From assembly GCA_017962865.1 (NCBI GenBank), contig JAGCUM010000161.1:1-8171 (forward strand): a stretch of 8,171 nucleotides of DNA, written 5' to 3'. Shown here in pieces: positions 1-7,226 of this stretch (within the stretch, counting starts at the first letter, position 1; each line of letters begins with the position of its first letter). The notes under the pieces are model-generated. The model did no database searches. It saw only the letters and a list, made by a program, of their open reading frames with translations, and had not been told where the DNA came from. Position numbers and translations under genes: made by a program. Source of the stretch: Spirochaetales bacterium. GTDB lineage: Bacteria; Spirochaetota; Spirochaetia; Sphaerochaetales; Sphaerochaetaceae.

Positions 1-1170
1 CTGGGACTTCTGTTCGGCATCTGGGTCGAGCCCGAGATGATCAGCCGACGCAGCCTGCTGTTCGACAAGCACCCTGACTGGGCAATCATGATCCACGGCC
101 GAGACCCTTCAGTCGGACGCAACCAGTTCATCCTGGACCTCACCAGAAAGGAAGTCCGCGACTACATCGTGAAAACCATGACGGAAGTCTTCCGCCTCTC
201 CCGCGCAGACTGTGTGAAATGGGACATGAACCGCATATTCAGCGACCTCTACAGCGCCGGAAACATCCGCATGGGCGAATTCTGCCACCGCTATGTCATG
301 GGTCTTTACGAAATCTTCGACCGCCTGACCAAGACCTTCCCCCACATTCTTTTCGAAGGTTGTGCCTCCGGAGGCAATCGTTTTGATCTGGGAGTACTCT
401 GTTTCATGCCCCAGATCTGGACCAGCGACAACTCCGATGCCTACTGCCGCACCTGGATCCAGGGCGGAACATCATACGCCTACCCGCCCAGCACGATGGG
501 CGCCCACGTATCGGCAAGTCCCAACCACCAGACCCTCAGGCGCACGGACCTCGAATCCCGCTTCAACGTGGCAGCATTCGGAGTCCTGGGCTACGAGATG
601 GACCTCAGCGCCCTCAACCAGCAGCAGAAGCAGATAGTCCGAAACCAGATCGAGTTCTACAAGCAGCACAGGGCCCTCTTCCAGTACGGACGCTTCTACC
701 GCCTCTCGGAGGGCATGTCATCCAAGGACAAGGCCGATACCAATAAGGTCAGGTGGATGATTGCAAACACGGATTTCAGCGAGATGATGGTCCTGGACTT
801 CCAGATCCTGAACCAACCGAATATTGCACAGGAAGTGCTGAGGTTACCGTTTGTAAGACCCGATTACGACTATGACATCATTGCCAGAGAGCAGAAAGTG
901 CCCATCCAGCAGTTCGGAAGCCTGATCAACATGGTCAGCCCCGTCATGCTGAAGGCAAACAGCCAGCTGAAGAAAGTCATCGACGAAAACGTTGCCCTGA
1001 AGAACGAGAGCGAGCATCACATAGTTTCGGGCGATGTACTTGCCTACAGCGGCATCAGGCTCTGCCCGCAGTTCAGCGGCACCGGATTCTCCCAGGACAC
1101 AAGGGTCCTCGGAGACTTCGGCTCAAGGCTCTATCACATTGTGAGAATACAGAAGGAAGTCAGAAAGTAA
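1..1170 (+). CDS. Alpha-galactosidase, glycoside hydrolase family 36 (5' partial)
   Basis: This is the C-terminal half (389 codons plus TAA) of a GH36 alpha-galactosidase. The frame is open from base 1, where it reads FGIWVEPEMIS, a conserved GH36 barrel motif, so the true start lies left of the window; the ATG at 37 is internal. The enzyme hydrolyses terminal alpha-1,6-galactosides such as melibiose and raffinose. Visible catalytic landmarks are KWDMNR, with the nucleophile Asp at 223-225; CASGGNRFD at 361-387, the substrate-binding loop; and SDNSDA at 424-441, which carries the expected acid/base Asp. The C-terminal beta-sandwich ends in the family signature LCPQFSGTG...TRVLGDFGSRLY. Full-length relatives are about 700-750 residues, so roughly half is present. 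No signal peptide can be judged. The 3' end overlaps the convergent NUDIX gene by 11 bp. Family assignment is very secure; exact substrate is inferred. Confidence 0.95.
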   Translation: MGLLFGIWVEPEMISRRSLLFDKHPDWAIMIHGRDPSVGRNQFILDLTRKEVRDYIVKTMTEVFRLSRADCVKWDMNRIFSDLYSAGNIRMGEFCHRYVMGLYEIFDRLTKTFPHILFEGCASGGNRFDLGVLCFMPQIWTSDNSDAYCRTWIQGGTSYAYPPSTMGAHVSASPNHQTLRRTDLESRFNVAAFGVLGYEMDLSALNQQQKQIVRNQIEFYKQHRALFQYGRFYRLSEGMSSKDKADTNKVRWMIANTDFSEMMVLDFQILNQPNIAQEVLRLPFVRPDYDYDIIAREQKVPIQQFGSLINMVSPVMLKANSQLKKVIDENVALKNESEHHIVSGDVLAYSGIRLCPQFSGTGFSQDTRVLGDFGSRLYHIVRIQKEVRK

Positions 1171-1792
1171 GGCCTCGTTTTCTCATCTCGCGCAGGAAGA
1201 AAGGTACAGCAAGAAGGGCAGCCCCATTTGTCAGCTCCCCCTCTCCCATGTTCTCAAGCACATAAGAGACCGGGACGGTGAGGATGTCAATCTGCTCGTT
1301 CTGATCCAGCTTGCGCTTATCAAGGTCAGTCTCCACGCTCATGTCCTCCGCAAGGCAGAAACCCACGGGACATCTCATGTACGCCGAGTTCTGGCACACA
1401 GAGCCAAGCTCTGTGATTTTAGCGGCCCTGAGGCCTGTCTCCTCCCAAAGCTCCCTTGCGGCGGCATCAGATGCGCTCTCGCCCTTCTCCACAAGGCCCG
1501 CGGGGAACTCCAGTGTCACGGACTCAGTGCCGTGACGGAACTGCCTCTCCATCACAAATCGCGGGATTCCGTCAGAGCCTGTGAAATATGGGATGATTGT
1601 GACACCGCCTCGGGCGAAATCAAGTTCAACAAAGTCACCTTCACGGCCCTCCGGACCTTTGCGGTGCACGCTGTTGATCTCAAAGAGGACGGTCTTTCCC
1701 TCGTTACGCCTGCTTTCAGTATTCCACAGCAGGCGCGACGGATTGGGAGAGCTCTCAAGAGTATTGAATGTGTTCTGGTCCAGCTTCCTCAT
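1160..1792 (-). CDS. NUDIX hydrolase, ADP-ribose pyrophosphatase-like
   Basis: A 210-residue NUDIX hydrolase. The NUDIX box GX5EX7REUXEEXGU is matched exactly at about residues 99-121 (GLVEKGE...RELWEETGL), giving the metal-binding glutamates. Upstream, EFPAGLVE and ERQFRHG resemble ADP-ribose/nucleoside-diphosphate-sugar pyrophosphatases (NudF type), which cleave ADP-ribose to AMP and ribose 5-phosphate in the cytosol. The exact substrate cannot be read from the sequence. I chose the ATG at 1792 because it overlaps the mrp stop codon as ATGA, a standard sign of translational coupling. An in-frame ATG at 1831 would force a 43-bp overlap with mrp. The preceding AGAAAG is only a weak ribosome binding site, which fits coupling. 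The first 35 residues or so are not recognisably conserved. The stop lies inside the convergent galactosidase gene, and I see no terminator. Confidence 0.88.
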   Translation of the reverse strand: MRKLDQNTFNTLESSPNPSRLLWNTESRRNEGKTVLFEINSVHRKGPEGREGDFVELDFARGGVTIIPYFTGSDGIPRFVMERQFRHGTESVTLEFPAGLVEKGESASDAAARELWEETGLRAAKITELGSVCQNSAYMRCPVGFCLAEDMSVETDLDKRKLDQNEQIDILTVPVSYVLENMGEGELTNGAALLAVPFFLREMRKRGLTF

Positions 1793-2694
1793 GTCTTTCT
1801 GGATGAGCAGTCTGCCGTGCATGAAGCACAAGCCGACGGCGAGCAGGAATCGAACTTCGGCACGTAGGGTGTGTGCTTGAACTCCACCGTGCCGTGAAGG
1901 TGCTCGGCTATGGCCTTGAACGCCTTTGCGCTCTCGCTGTCCGGATTCTTCTCTATCCAGTTCACACCCAGATCCTCGCCCTGCTGCAGGCCAAGCTCCA
2001 TCGGGACCTCTCCCAGGAATTCGAGATTCATCTCGTTGCAGAGATTCTTCCCGCCGTCCTTTCCGAAGACGGGGATATGCTTGCCACAGTCCGGGCAGAT
2101 CAGATAGCTCATGTTCTCCACCACACCGAGGATCTTGAGATCCAGCTGCTCGGCGAAGCTCACGCTCTTTCTTGCATCGAGGATTGCAACCTGCTGCGGG
2201 GTGGTCACGATGATTGCACCGGTAAGGTCGGGAACGTTCTGGCAGACTGCAAGCTGCTCGTCACCGGTTCCGGGAGGAGAGTCGATAAGAAGGTAATCAA
2301 GGGTGCCCCACTGCACATCAGCAAGAAACTGCTTGATGACAGCCAGCTTCATCGGTCCGCGCCAAACGATAGCCTGATCCGGGTCTCCCAGTGCAAAACT
2401 TACGCTGACAACCTTCAATCCTTCCCTCGGAGAGACAGGGATTATGCTGTCGCCGCCTTCGCTTCCCTGGAGGATAGCACCCTCGCAGCCGAGCATCTTG
2501 GGGATGTTGGGGCCATGGATATCCGTATCCAGGATTCCGACGGTCTTGCCCATTGCAAGCAGTGCGTTGGCAAGGTTCACCGTGACGGTGCTCTTTCCTA
2601 CTCCGCCCTTTCCGCTCATGATGAGGATCTTGCGGTCAATCAGCGACATCCTGTTGTGGATGTTGATGTCCTGTATCTCTGTTTCGTTAGGCAT
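1789..2694 (-). CDS. mrp: Mrp/ApbC-family P-loop ATPase, Fe-S cluster carrier
   Basis: A 301-residue Mrp/NBP35-family ATPase that binds and delivers iron-sulfur clusters to apoproteins in the cytosol. The deviant Walker A motif SGKGGVGKST is at residues 28-37. DTDIHGPN follows at 57-63 and the switch/Walker B segment LLIDSPPGTGDEQ at 135-147. VENMSYLICPDCG carries the conserved CxxC (C200, C203) that binds the bridging cluster between two subunits. The tail is odd: C284, C289, C292 and C296 form a cysteine cluster just before the stop. Such clusters are better known to me at the N terminus of Mrp/Nbp35 proteins. The start at 2694 is set by AGGAGG five bases upstream; a GTG at 2730 is open but lacks a comparable site. 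The gene is first in an operon with the NUDIX gene (4-bp ATGA overlap). Function by family is secure; client proteins are unknown. Confidence 0.95.
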   Translation of the reverse strand: MPNETEIQDINIHNRMSLIDRKILIMSGKGGVGKSTVTVNLANALLAMGKTVGILDTDIHGPNIPKMLGCEGAILQGSEGGDSIIPVSPREGLKVVSVSFALGDPDQAIVWRGPMKLAVIKQFLADVQWGTLDYLLIDSPPGTGDEQLAVCQNVPDLTGAIIVTTPQQVAILDARKSVSFAEQLDLKILGVVENMSYLICPDCGKHIPVFGKDGGKNLCNEMNLEFLGEVPMELGLQQGEDLGVNWIEKNPDSESAKAFKAIAEHLHGTVEFKHTPYVPKFDSCSPSACASCTADCSSRKT

Positions 2695-2699
2695 ATCGC

Positions 2700-2705
2700 C
2701 CTCCT
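2700..2705 (-). promoter_or_regulatory. Shine-Dalgarno site of mrp
   Basis: On the minus strand this reads AGGAGG, five bases before the ATG at 2694. It decides the mrp start over the GTG at 2730, which is twelve codons upstream and directly preceded by an in-frame TAA. Confidence 0.8.
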
Positions 2706-2710
2706 GCAAT

Positions 2711-2815
2711 TTAGTATCACTTAGTGGCACTTAGTGAGCCTGATAATCCTTCTGCTCCTTCTAAGCCTCGTAAGCCTTCTGAGCCTTCTGCTCTTCGTGA
2801 GCTTCGTGCTCCTCA
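2711..2815. repeat. Degenerate 9-10 bp tandem repeats in the mrp/epsC intergenic region
   Basis: Three 10-bp units sit in tandem at 2711-2740: TTAGTATCAC, TTAGTGGCAC and TTAGTGAGCC. They are followed to about 2815 by a low-complexity stretch built from related words. AGCCTTCTG occurs twice in tandem (2773-2781, 2782-2790). CCTTCTGCTC occurs at 2748-2757 and 2784-2793. CTTCGTG occurs at 2793-2799 and 2803-2809. The plus strand is pyrimidine-rich, so an mrp leader transcript would be purine-rich (GAAG/GAGG words). It lies between two divergent genes, just upstream of the mrp ribosome binding site. I do not recognise the repeat family. It could be a regulatory leader, a slippage-prone tract or a decayed coding segment. 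Confidence 0.7.
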
Positions 2816-2864
2816 AAGATACCCCTTTACCGACTCTTCGGCAACACAGTGCGACCCTACTCTA

Positions 2865-2893
2865 TTTAAAAAGTCAGGGCCTCCCAGTAAAAT
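2865..2893 (+). promoter_or_regulatory. Possible sigma-70-type promoter of epsC
   Basis: TTTAAA (2865-2870, 4 of 6 matches to the -35 consensus) and TAAAAT (2888-2893, 5 of 6 matches to the -10 consensus) are 17 bases apart, in an AT-rich patch ending about 28 bases before the epsC ATG. Position and spacing fit, but the -35 box is weak and such matches are common by chance. Confidence 0.35.
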
Positions 2894-2912
2894 CCACAAA
2901 CAGACATATACC

Positions 2913-2918
2913 GAGGGG
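2913..2918 (+). promoter_or_regulatory. Shine-Dalgarno site of epsC
   Basis: GAGGGG lies just before two adjacent ATG codons at 2922 and 2925. From GAGG the spacings are five and eight bases, so either ATG could serve. This site places the start here rather than at the upstream in-frame ATG at 2724, which would translate the repeat tract. Confidence 0.7.
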
Positions 2919-2921
2919 AAA

Positions 2922-3683
2922 ATGATGGAAGGTACAAAGTACATAGGATTCTCAGGACTCAAGGATCAGGTCGTCACACTTCTGAGACGACTGCGGAGCA
3001 TCATGTATCCGGAGATCTTCGAGGAGTGTCCCTGCACAGCCACCACCGTCATCGAAAGCAGCCTTGAAGCCGAGTCGATCCTCAACGAGATAATCCCGTG
3101 GGTCAAGCCCGATGCCGATACTCAGGCAATTACGAAAGCCATCCTCGAAGGCCTTGAAGGCATAAGGGACATCCTCGATACCGATGTTCAGGCAGCCTAC
3201 GACGGAGACCCCGCCGCCCGCGACAAGACGGAAATCATGCTTGCCTACCCCGGATTCGAGGCCGTCAGCATATTCCGAATAGCCCACATGCTCTTCGAGA
3301 TGGATATCCCCTACATCCCCAGGATAATGACCGAGCTTGCCCACAGCCATACCGGAATCGACATCCACCCGGGTGCAACCATAGGCAGGTACTTCTTCAT
3401 AGACCACGGTACAGGCGTAGTCATAGGCGAAACAACCATAATCGGTGAGCACGTAAAGCTTTATCAGGGCGTCACCCTCGGAGCCAAGAGCTTCCCGGTC
3501 GGAGACGACGGCAACCCCGTCAAGGGCATCGACCGCCACCCGAAGATCGGCAACAACGTAATCATCTATGCAGGTGCGACCATCCTCGGCGGAGACACCC
3601 ACATCGGGGACAACTGCATCATAGGCGGAAATGTCTGGCTCACTCACAGCGTCTCTGCCAACTCAACTATTATCGGAAGCTGA
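2922..3683 (+). CDS. epsC: Serine O-acetyltransferase, EpsC type
   Basis: A 253-residue cytosolic enzyme that transfers acetyl from acetyl-CoA to L-serine, giving O-acetylserine, the first committed step of cysteine synthesis. Residues 1-140 form the alpha-helical N-terminal domain, including YDGDPAAR (D94, matching the family's catalytic Asp) and the [10 protein letters not shown] helix. Residues 145-253 form the left-handed beta-helix of hexapeptide repeats. It contains [21 protein letters not shown] with catalytic His162, and [11 protein letters not shown]. The long N-terminal region and the [17 protein letters not shown] loop fit the EpsC rather than the short E. coli CysE form. The C terminus (ANSTIIGS) stops soon after the last coil and lacks the terminal Ile that E. 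coli CysE uses to bind CysK, so that complex seems unlikely. No CysK gene is in the window. The gene is divergent from mrp and separated from oadG by a new promoter. I see no terminator after it. Confidence 0.93.
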   Translation: MMEGTKYIGFSGLKDQVVTLLRRLRSIMYPEIFEECPCTATTVIESSLEAESILNEIIPWVKPDADTQAITKAILEGLEGIRDILDTDVQAAYDGDPAARDKTEIMLAYPGFEAVSIFRIAHMLFEMDIPYIPRIMTELAHSHTGIDIHPGATIGRYFFIDHGTGVVIGETTIIGEHVKLYQGVTLGAKSFPVGDDGNPVKGIDRHPKIGNNVIIYAGATILGGDTHIGDNCIIGGNVWLTHSVSANSTIIGS

Positions 3684-3739
3684 CAACTCCGAAAACAATC
3701 ATCCGTAACAGTCCTCTTCTGCCCGAAAACCACTTGAAC

Positions 3740-3768
3740 TTGACATGGTTTAGTAAGTAATATATTAG
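3740..3768 (+). promoter_or_regulatory. Promoter of the oadGAB operon
   Basis: A perfect -35 box TTGACA lies at 3740-3745. Two overlapping -10 candidates follow: TATATT at 3761-3766 (5 of 6 matches, 15-base spacer) and TATTAG at 3763-3768 (4 of 6, 17-base spacer). The patch is clearly AT-rich against its surroundings and lies between epsC and oadG. Transcription would begin near 3772-3776, leaving a leader of about 55 bases. Confidence 0.65.
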
Positions 3769-3771
3769 TAG

Positions 3772-3806
3772 CGAAATTTCGGGACATCCCCCGACTTCTA
3801 GCCCGA
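3772..3806 (+). promoter_or_regulatory. Inverted repeats in the oadG leader
   Basis: CGAAATTTCG at 3772-3781 is a perfect 10-bp palindrome at the expected transcription start. Overlapping it, TCGGG (3779-3783) can pair with CCCGA at 3790-3794 across a six-base loop, or with a second CCCGA at 3802-3806. These could form an operator or a small leader hairpin. The arms are short, so chance is a real alternative. Confidence 0.3.
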
Positions 3807-3829
3807 CAATCATCCAAAGGAAGGGAACT

Positions 3830-4105
3830 ATGTACGCACTAGCACAGTTACCTAAAGAACAATTGTCACAGCAGCTCAGCAACGGATTGATTCTGCTTGC
3901 ACTGGGAATGGCGATTGTTTTTCTGTTTCTGACAATTCTTGTCTTCACCACCAAAGGTGTTTCCAAGGTCGTCAGAGCCATCGAAAAGAAGAAACCTGTT
4001 GCACAGGTAGCCGCCCCTGCAGCTGCAAGCGCAGCAGCACCGGCAGGAAACGATGCCGAGATTGCAGTGGCCATAGCGGCTGCAATGGTAAAATCAAAGA
4101 GTTGA
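3830..4105 (+). CDS. oadG: Oxaloacetate decarboxylase gamma-chain family protein
   Basis: A 91-residue small membrane subunit of a Na+-pumping decarboxylase. A short N-terminal segment is followed by one transmembrane helix at about residues 18-40, containing the GMAIVFLFLTILVF pattern typical of OadG. A basic stretch (RAIEKKK), an Ala/Pro-rich linker (about residues 57-73) and a short C-terminal helix (EIAVAIAAAMVKSKS) follow. In the family, gamma anchors and assembles the alpha and beta subunits, and in some members its C-terminal tail binds zinc through histidines. No histidine is visible here, so a zinc role is not supported. The start is backed by AAGGAAGGG just upstream. It is the first gene of the operon; its TGA stop overlaps the ribosome binding site of oadA (TGAGG), which favours coupled translation. 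Low sequence complexity makes the family call rest partly on context. Confidence 0.85.
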   Translation: MYALAQLPKEQLSQQLSNGLILLALGMAIVFLFLTILVFTTKGVSKVVRAIEKKKPVAQVAAPAAASAAAPAGNDAEIAVAIAAAMVKSKS

Positions 4106-4115
4106 GGTAGAGACA

Positions 4116-5933
4116 ATGAAGAAAGTCGATTTCATGTGTACAGCTTTCAGAGACGGTTTCCAGTCCGTCTTCGGAGCCAGAGTATTCACCAAGGATTTCA
4201 TGCCGGCAGTCGAAGCCGCCCGCAAGGCAGGAATCACCCACTTCGAGGCAGGTGGCGGAGCACGCTTCCAGGCCCTCTACTTCTACAGCAATGAAGACGC
4301 ATTCGAGATGATGGATGAGTTCAGAAGAGTCGCAGGACCCGATGCAAACCTCCAGACCCTCTCCAGAGGCGTCAACGTCGTCGGACTTGATTCACAGCCC
4401 AGAGACATCATCGACCTGCATGCCAAGATGTTCAAGAAGCACGGCATGACCACAATCAGGAACTTCGATGCCCTCAACGACGTCAACAACCTCATCGACA
4501 GCGGAAATTCCATCCACAATGCCGGTCTCAAGCACGAAGTCACAGTCACCATGATGAGCCTTCCCCCGAAGACAACAGGTGCCCATGACCCCGAGTTCTA
4601 CGAGAAGACCCTCAGGAACATCCTGGATGCAGGCATCCCGTTCGACAGCATCTGCTTCAAGGATGCTTCCGGAACATCCACACCCAAGACAGTCTACGAG
4701 ACCATCAAGAGAGCCAGAAAGCTTGTCGGCGATGACGTCAAGATCGTCATGCACAGCCACGATACCGCAGGTTGTTGCGTTGCACAGTACATGGCAGCCC
4801 TCGACGGCGGCGCAAACCAGCTCGACCTCTCCATGCAGCCCGTCTCCGGCGGAACCTGCCAGGTCGACATCATCACTATGTGGCACGCCCTGCGCGGCAC
4901 CGATTACGATCTCGGAGTCGATATCCAGGCCATCCAGAAGGCAGAGGATGTCTTCCAGGAGTGCATGAAGGACTACTTCCTGCCGCCTGAGGCAACAAAG
5001 GTCAACCCGAACATCCCGTTCTTCCCGCTTCCGGGCGGAGCCCTCACGGCCAACACCCAGATGCTCAGAGACAACGGCCTGATGGACAGATATCCCGAAA
5101 TCGTCGCAGCAATGGGCGACACAGTCGCAAAGGGCGGATTCGGAACCTCTGTCACCCCGGTTTCACAGTTCTACTTCCAGCAGGCCTTCAACAACGTCAT
5201 CTACGGACCTTGGAAGAAGATCGCCGAAGGTTACGGAAAGATGGTTCTCGGCTACTTCGGAAAGACTCCCGTCGAGCCCGATCCGGAAGTCGTCAAGATC
5301 TGTGCTGAAGCCCTGAAGAAGGAGCCCACCACACAGAAGGTCGTCGACATCAACGATGCCGATCCTGCAAAGGGCCGCGAAGCAGCCATCAAGATGCTCA
5401 AGGACAACAACATCGAGGTCACAGAGGAGAACATCTTCATCGCAGCATCCTGCAAGGAGAAGGGAATCCTCTTCCTCACAGGCAAGAGCAAGGTCAACGG
5501 AATGCGCAAGGCCGATCCCGCTGAGGAAGCCGCAAAGAAAGCCGGCGAGTACACAGTCACGGTCAACGGCAAGGCATACGGTGTGAAGCTCGGAAAGACC
5601 AGCGCAACAGTCAACGGCGTCGAGTATCCTCTCTCTGTTGCAGCAGGAATCGACCAGACTGCCATCGCAGCCACACAGGCTCCCGCAGCAGCATCCGCAG
5701 CATCCCCCGCTCCTACCGGCGGTCAGGCTGTCACAGCCCCGATGCCCGGTCTGATTCTCAGAATCGATGCAAAGGAAGGCCAGGCAGTCAAGAAGAACCA
5801 GCTGGTCATGGTCATGGAAGCCATGAAGATGGAGAACGAAATCTACGCCCCGTGCGACGGAACAATCACAAAGATCTCCGTCTCCCAGGGTGATCAGGTT
5901 GTCGCAGGCGACACCCTTCTGACAATAGCCTGA
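4116..5933 (+). CDS. oadA: Oxaloacetate decarboxylase alpha-type subunit, biotin-dependent carboxyltransferase
   Basis: A 605-residue biotin protein of the OadA/pyruvate carboxylase-B family. It would move the carboxyl group from oxaloacetate (or a related 2-oxo acid) to biotin, to be decarboxylated by the beta subunit. Residues 1-300 are the TIM-barrel carboxyltransferase domain, with R12-D13 (metal ligand Asp), NFDALNDV at 117-123, CFKDASG with K182 as the expected carbamylated lysine, and MHSHDT with metal ligands H213 and H215. A conserved C-terminal carboxyltransferase region follows, then an Ala/Pro linker (about 517-536). The biotinyl domain carries EAMKMEN, with K571 as the biotinylation site. 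The N-terminal signature reads TAFRDGFQS instead of the common TTLRDAHQS, so this is a divergent subgroup and substrate may differ. GAGG eight bases before the ATG supports the start. It lies 10 bp after oadG and 10 bp before oadB. Confidence 0.92.
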   Translation: MKKVDFMCTAFRDGFQSVFGARVFTKDFMPAVEAARKAGITHFEAGGGARFQALYFYSNEDAFEMMDEFRRVAGPDANLQTLSRGVNVVGLDSQPRDIIDLHAKMFKKHGMTTIRNFDALNDVNNLIDSGNSIHNAGLKHEVTVTMMSLPPKTTGAHDPEFYEKTLRNILDAGIPFDSICFKDASGTSTPKTVYETIKRARKLVGDDVKIVMHSHDTAGCCVAQYMAALDGGANQLDLSMQPVSGGTCQVDIITMWHALRGTDYDLGVDIQAIQKAEDVFQECMKDYFLPPEATKVNPNIPFFPLPGGALTANTQMLRDNGLMDRYPEIVAAMGDTVAKGGFGTSVTPVSQFYFQQAFNNVIYGPWKKIAEGYGKMVLGYFGKTPVEPDPEVVKICAEALKKEPTTQKVVDINDADPAKGREAAIKMLKDNNIEVTEENIFIAASCKEKGILFLTGKSKVNGMRKADPAEEAAKKAGEYTVTVNGKAYGVKLGKTSATVNGVEYPLSVAAGIDQTAIAATQAPAAASAASPAPTGGQAVTAPMPGLILRIDAKEGQAVKKNQLVMVMEAMKMENEIYAPCDGTITKISVSQGDQVVAGDTLLTIA

Positions 5934-5943
5934 GGAGAGTACG

Positions 5944-7179
5944 ATGGGACAGTATTTTCTTGAATTGTGGCAGACCACAGGTATCTACGGATTCCTAGGA
6001 CTTGGCGGTTCATCTGCAGCCGGATTCGGATGGGGCAACTTCGTGATGATCCTCGTCGGTTTCCTGCTCTTCTACCTCGCCATCAAGAAGGGATTCGAAC
6101 CGCTGCTGCTCATCCCCATCGGAATGGGCTGCGTTCTTTCCAATATCCCGTTCGCCTACATCGCAGGAAGCGATCCTTCGCTTGCCGCAGGTGCCCAGGG
6201 CGCAGTGGGATTCATCAAGATCCTCTTCGATGCAGGTATCCAGAGCGGACTCTTCCCCGTGCTGATCTTCATGGGAGTCGGAGCAATGACGGACTTCGGA
6301 CCGCTGATTGCAAACCCGAAGACCCTGCTTCTCGGTGCTGCAGCCCAGTTCGGTATCTTCGCAGCCCTCATCGGAGCACTGCTTCTCTCCTACATCCCGG
6401 GAATCAACTTCGACCTGCATGCAGCAGCATCGATCGGAATCATCGGAGGTGCTGACGGACCTACGGCAATCTATGTCACGACCCGTCTTGCACAGGACCT
6501 CCTGGGCCCGATCGCCGTTGCCGCCTACTCCTACATGGCTCTCGTTCCTGTCATCCAGCCGCCTATCATGAAGGCCCTGACAACCGAGGCAGAGCGCAAG
6601 ATCAGGATGCAGCAGCTCAGACCGGTTTCAAAGACCGAGAAGATCATCTTCCCGATCTCTGTCCTTATGGTATGTGCCTTCCTGCTTCCCAGCGCAACAC
6701 CGCTCATCGGTGCCCTGATGTTCGGAAACCTCATCAAGGAGTGCGGAGTAACTGCAAGACTTGCAGACACTGCATCCAATGCAATGATGAACATAGTCAC
6801 CATCTGTCTGGGTCTGTCTGTCGGATCCAAGATGGAGGCAAGCCACTTCCTGCAGCTCAACACACTGGGAATCCTGCTCCTCGGAGCCGTGGCATTCTCT
6901 CTGGGAACTGCAATGGGAGTCCTGATTGCAAAGCTGATGAACAAGCTCGACAAGAAGCACCCGGTCAACCCGCTCATCGGTGCAGCCGGTGTTTCGGCCG
7001 TCCCGATGGCAGCCAGAGTTGCCAGCAAGGTCGGTCAGGAGGCAGATCCTCAGAACTTCCTGCTCATGCATGCAATGGGTCCGAACGTTTCCGGAGTCAT
7101 TGGTTCTGCAGTTGCAGCCGGTGTTCTGATGGCAGCAGTTCCAAACATGGAGTCGGTCAGAGTTCTCCTTGGACTTTGA
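5944..7179 (+). CDS. oadB: Oxaloacetate decarboxylase beta-type subunit, Na+-exporting membrane protein
   Basis: A 411-residue integral membrane protein, close to the usual 400-430 residues of the OadB/GcdB/MmdB family. It decarboxylates carboxybiotin on the alpha subunit and couples this to Na+ export across the inner membrane. Many hydrophobic helices are visible, starting near residues 32-47. The signature [14 protein letters not shown] at 164-177 holds D171, equivalent to the essential Na+/H+ Asp of Klebsiella Oad[14 protein letters not shown] follows at 195-207. The C-terminal motif [19 protein letters not shown] at 375-393 has the conserved Asn and Ser residues. The start is supported by AGGAGA five bases before the ATG, and the TGA of oadA abuts this site, so translation is probably coupled. 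It is the last gene of the operon and is followed by a strong terminator. The family also serves glutaconyl-CoA and methylmalonyl-CoA decarboxylases, but the OadA-type alpha next door favours a 2-oxo acid substrate. Confidence 0.96.
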   Translation: MGQYFLELWQTTGIYGFLGLGGSSAAGFGWGNFVMILVGFLLFYLAIKKGFEPLLLIPIGMGCVLSNIPFAYIAGSDPSLAAGAQGAVGFIKILFDAGIQSGLFPVLIFMGVGAMTDFGPLIANPKTLLLGAAAQFGIFAALIGALLLSYIPGINFDLHAAASIGIIGGADGPTAIYVTTRLAQDLLGPIAVAAYSYMALVPVIQPPIMKALTTEAERKIRMQQLRPVSKTEKIIFPISVLMVCAFLLPSATPLIGALMFGNLIKECGVTARLADTASNAMMNIVTICLGLSVGSKMEASHFLQLNTLGILLLGAVAFSLGTAMGVLIAKLMNKLDKKHPVNPLIGAAGVSAVPMAARVASKVGQEADPQNFLLMHAMGPNVSGVIGSAVAAGVLMAAVPNMESVRVLLGL

Positions 7180-7200
7180 TTCTAACCTATGACAATGAAG

Positions 7201-7226
7201 GGGTCGCTTGATGGCGACCCTTTTTT
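7201..7226 (+). terminator. Intrinsic terminator of oadGAB
   Basis: A perfect 7-bp GC-rich stem (GGGTCGC at 7201-7207 with GCGACCC at 7214-7220), a six-base loop and a run of six T form a textbook Rho-independent terminator 21 bases after the oadB stop. Flanking A and T bases can extend the stem by a few pairs. The minus strand has the stem but no T-run after it, so it should act mainly on the pump operon. Confidence 0.92.

Noticed and set aside
1793..1831. Longer NUDIX start at the ATG at 1831
   Set aside because: It would overlap the end of mrp by 43 bp and add residues not expected in the family. The ATGA overlap at 1789-1792 is more natural.
1873..2724. A long plus-strand open frame (283 codons) opposite mrp
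   Set aside because: mrp on the other strand has all family motifs and a strong ribosome binding site. The plus-strand frame shows no recognisable domain.
2711..2815. The repeat tract as a CRISPR array
   Set aside because: Units are about 10 bp, degenerate and contiguous, with no spacers and no cas genes nearby.
2724..2921. N-terminal extension of epsC starting at the ATG at 2724
   Set aside because: The extra 66 residues come from the repeat tract (Pro/Ser/Lys-rich), are unlike the family, and lack a ribosome binding site. GAGGGG sits just before the ATG at 2922.
2952..3647. A minus-strand open frame (231 codons) opposite epsC
   Set aside because: The plus strand encodes an unmistakable serine acetyltransferase. 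The antisense frame is a shadow with biased composition.
5163..5978. A long open frame on the minus strand opposite oadA (271 codons)
   Set aside because: It is antisense to the conserved C-terminal part of oadA. Its Cys/Leu/Asp-rich peptide matches no family I know, and strong codon bias in oadA explains the lack of stops.
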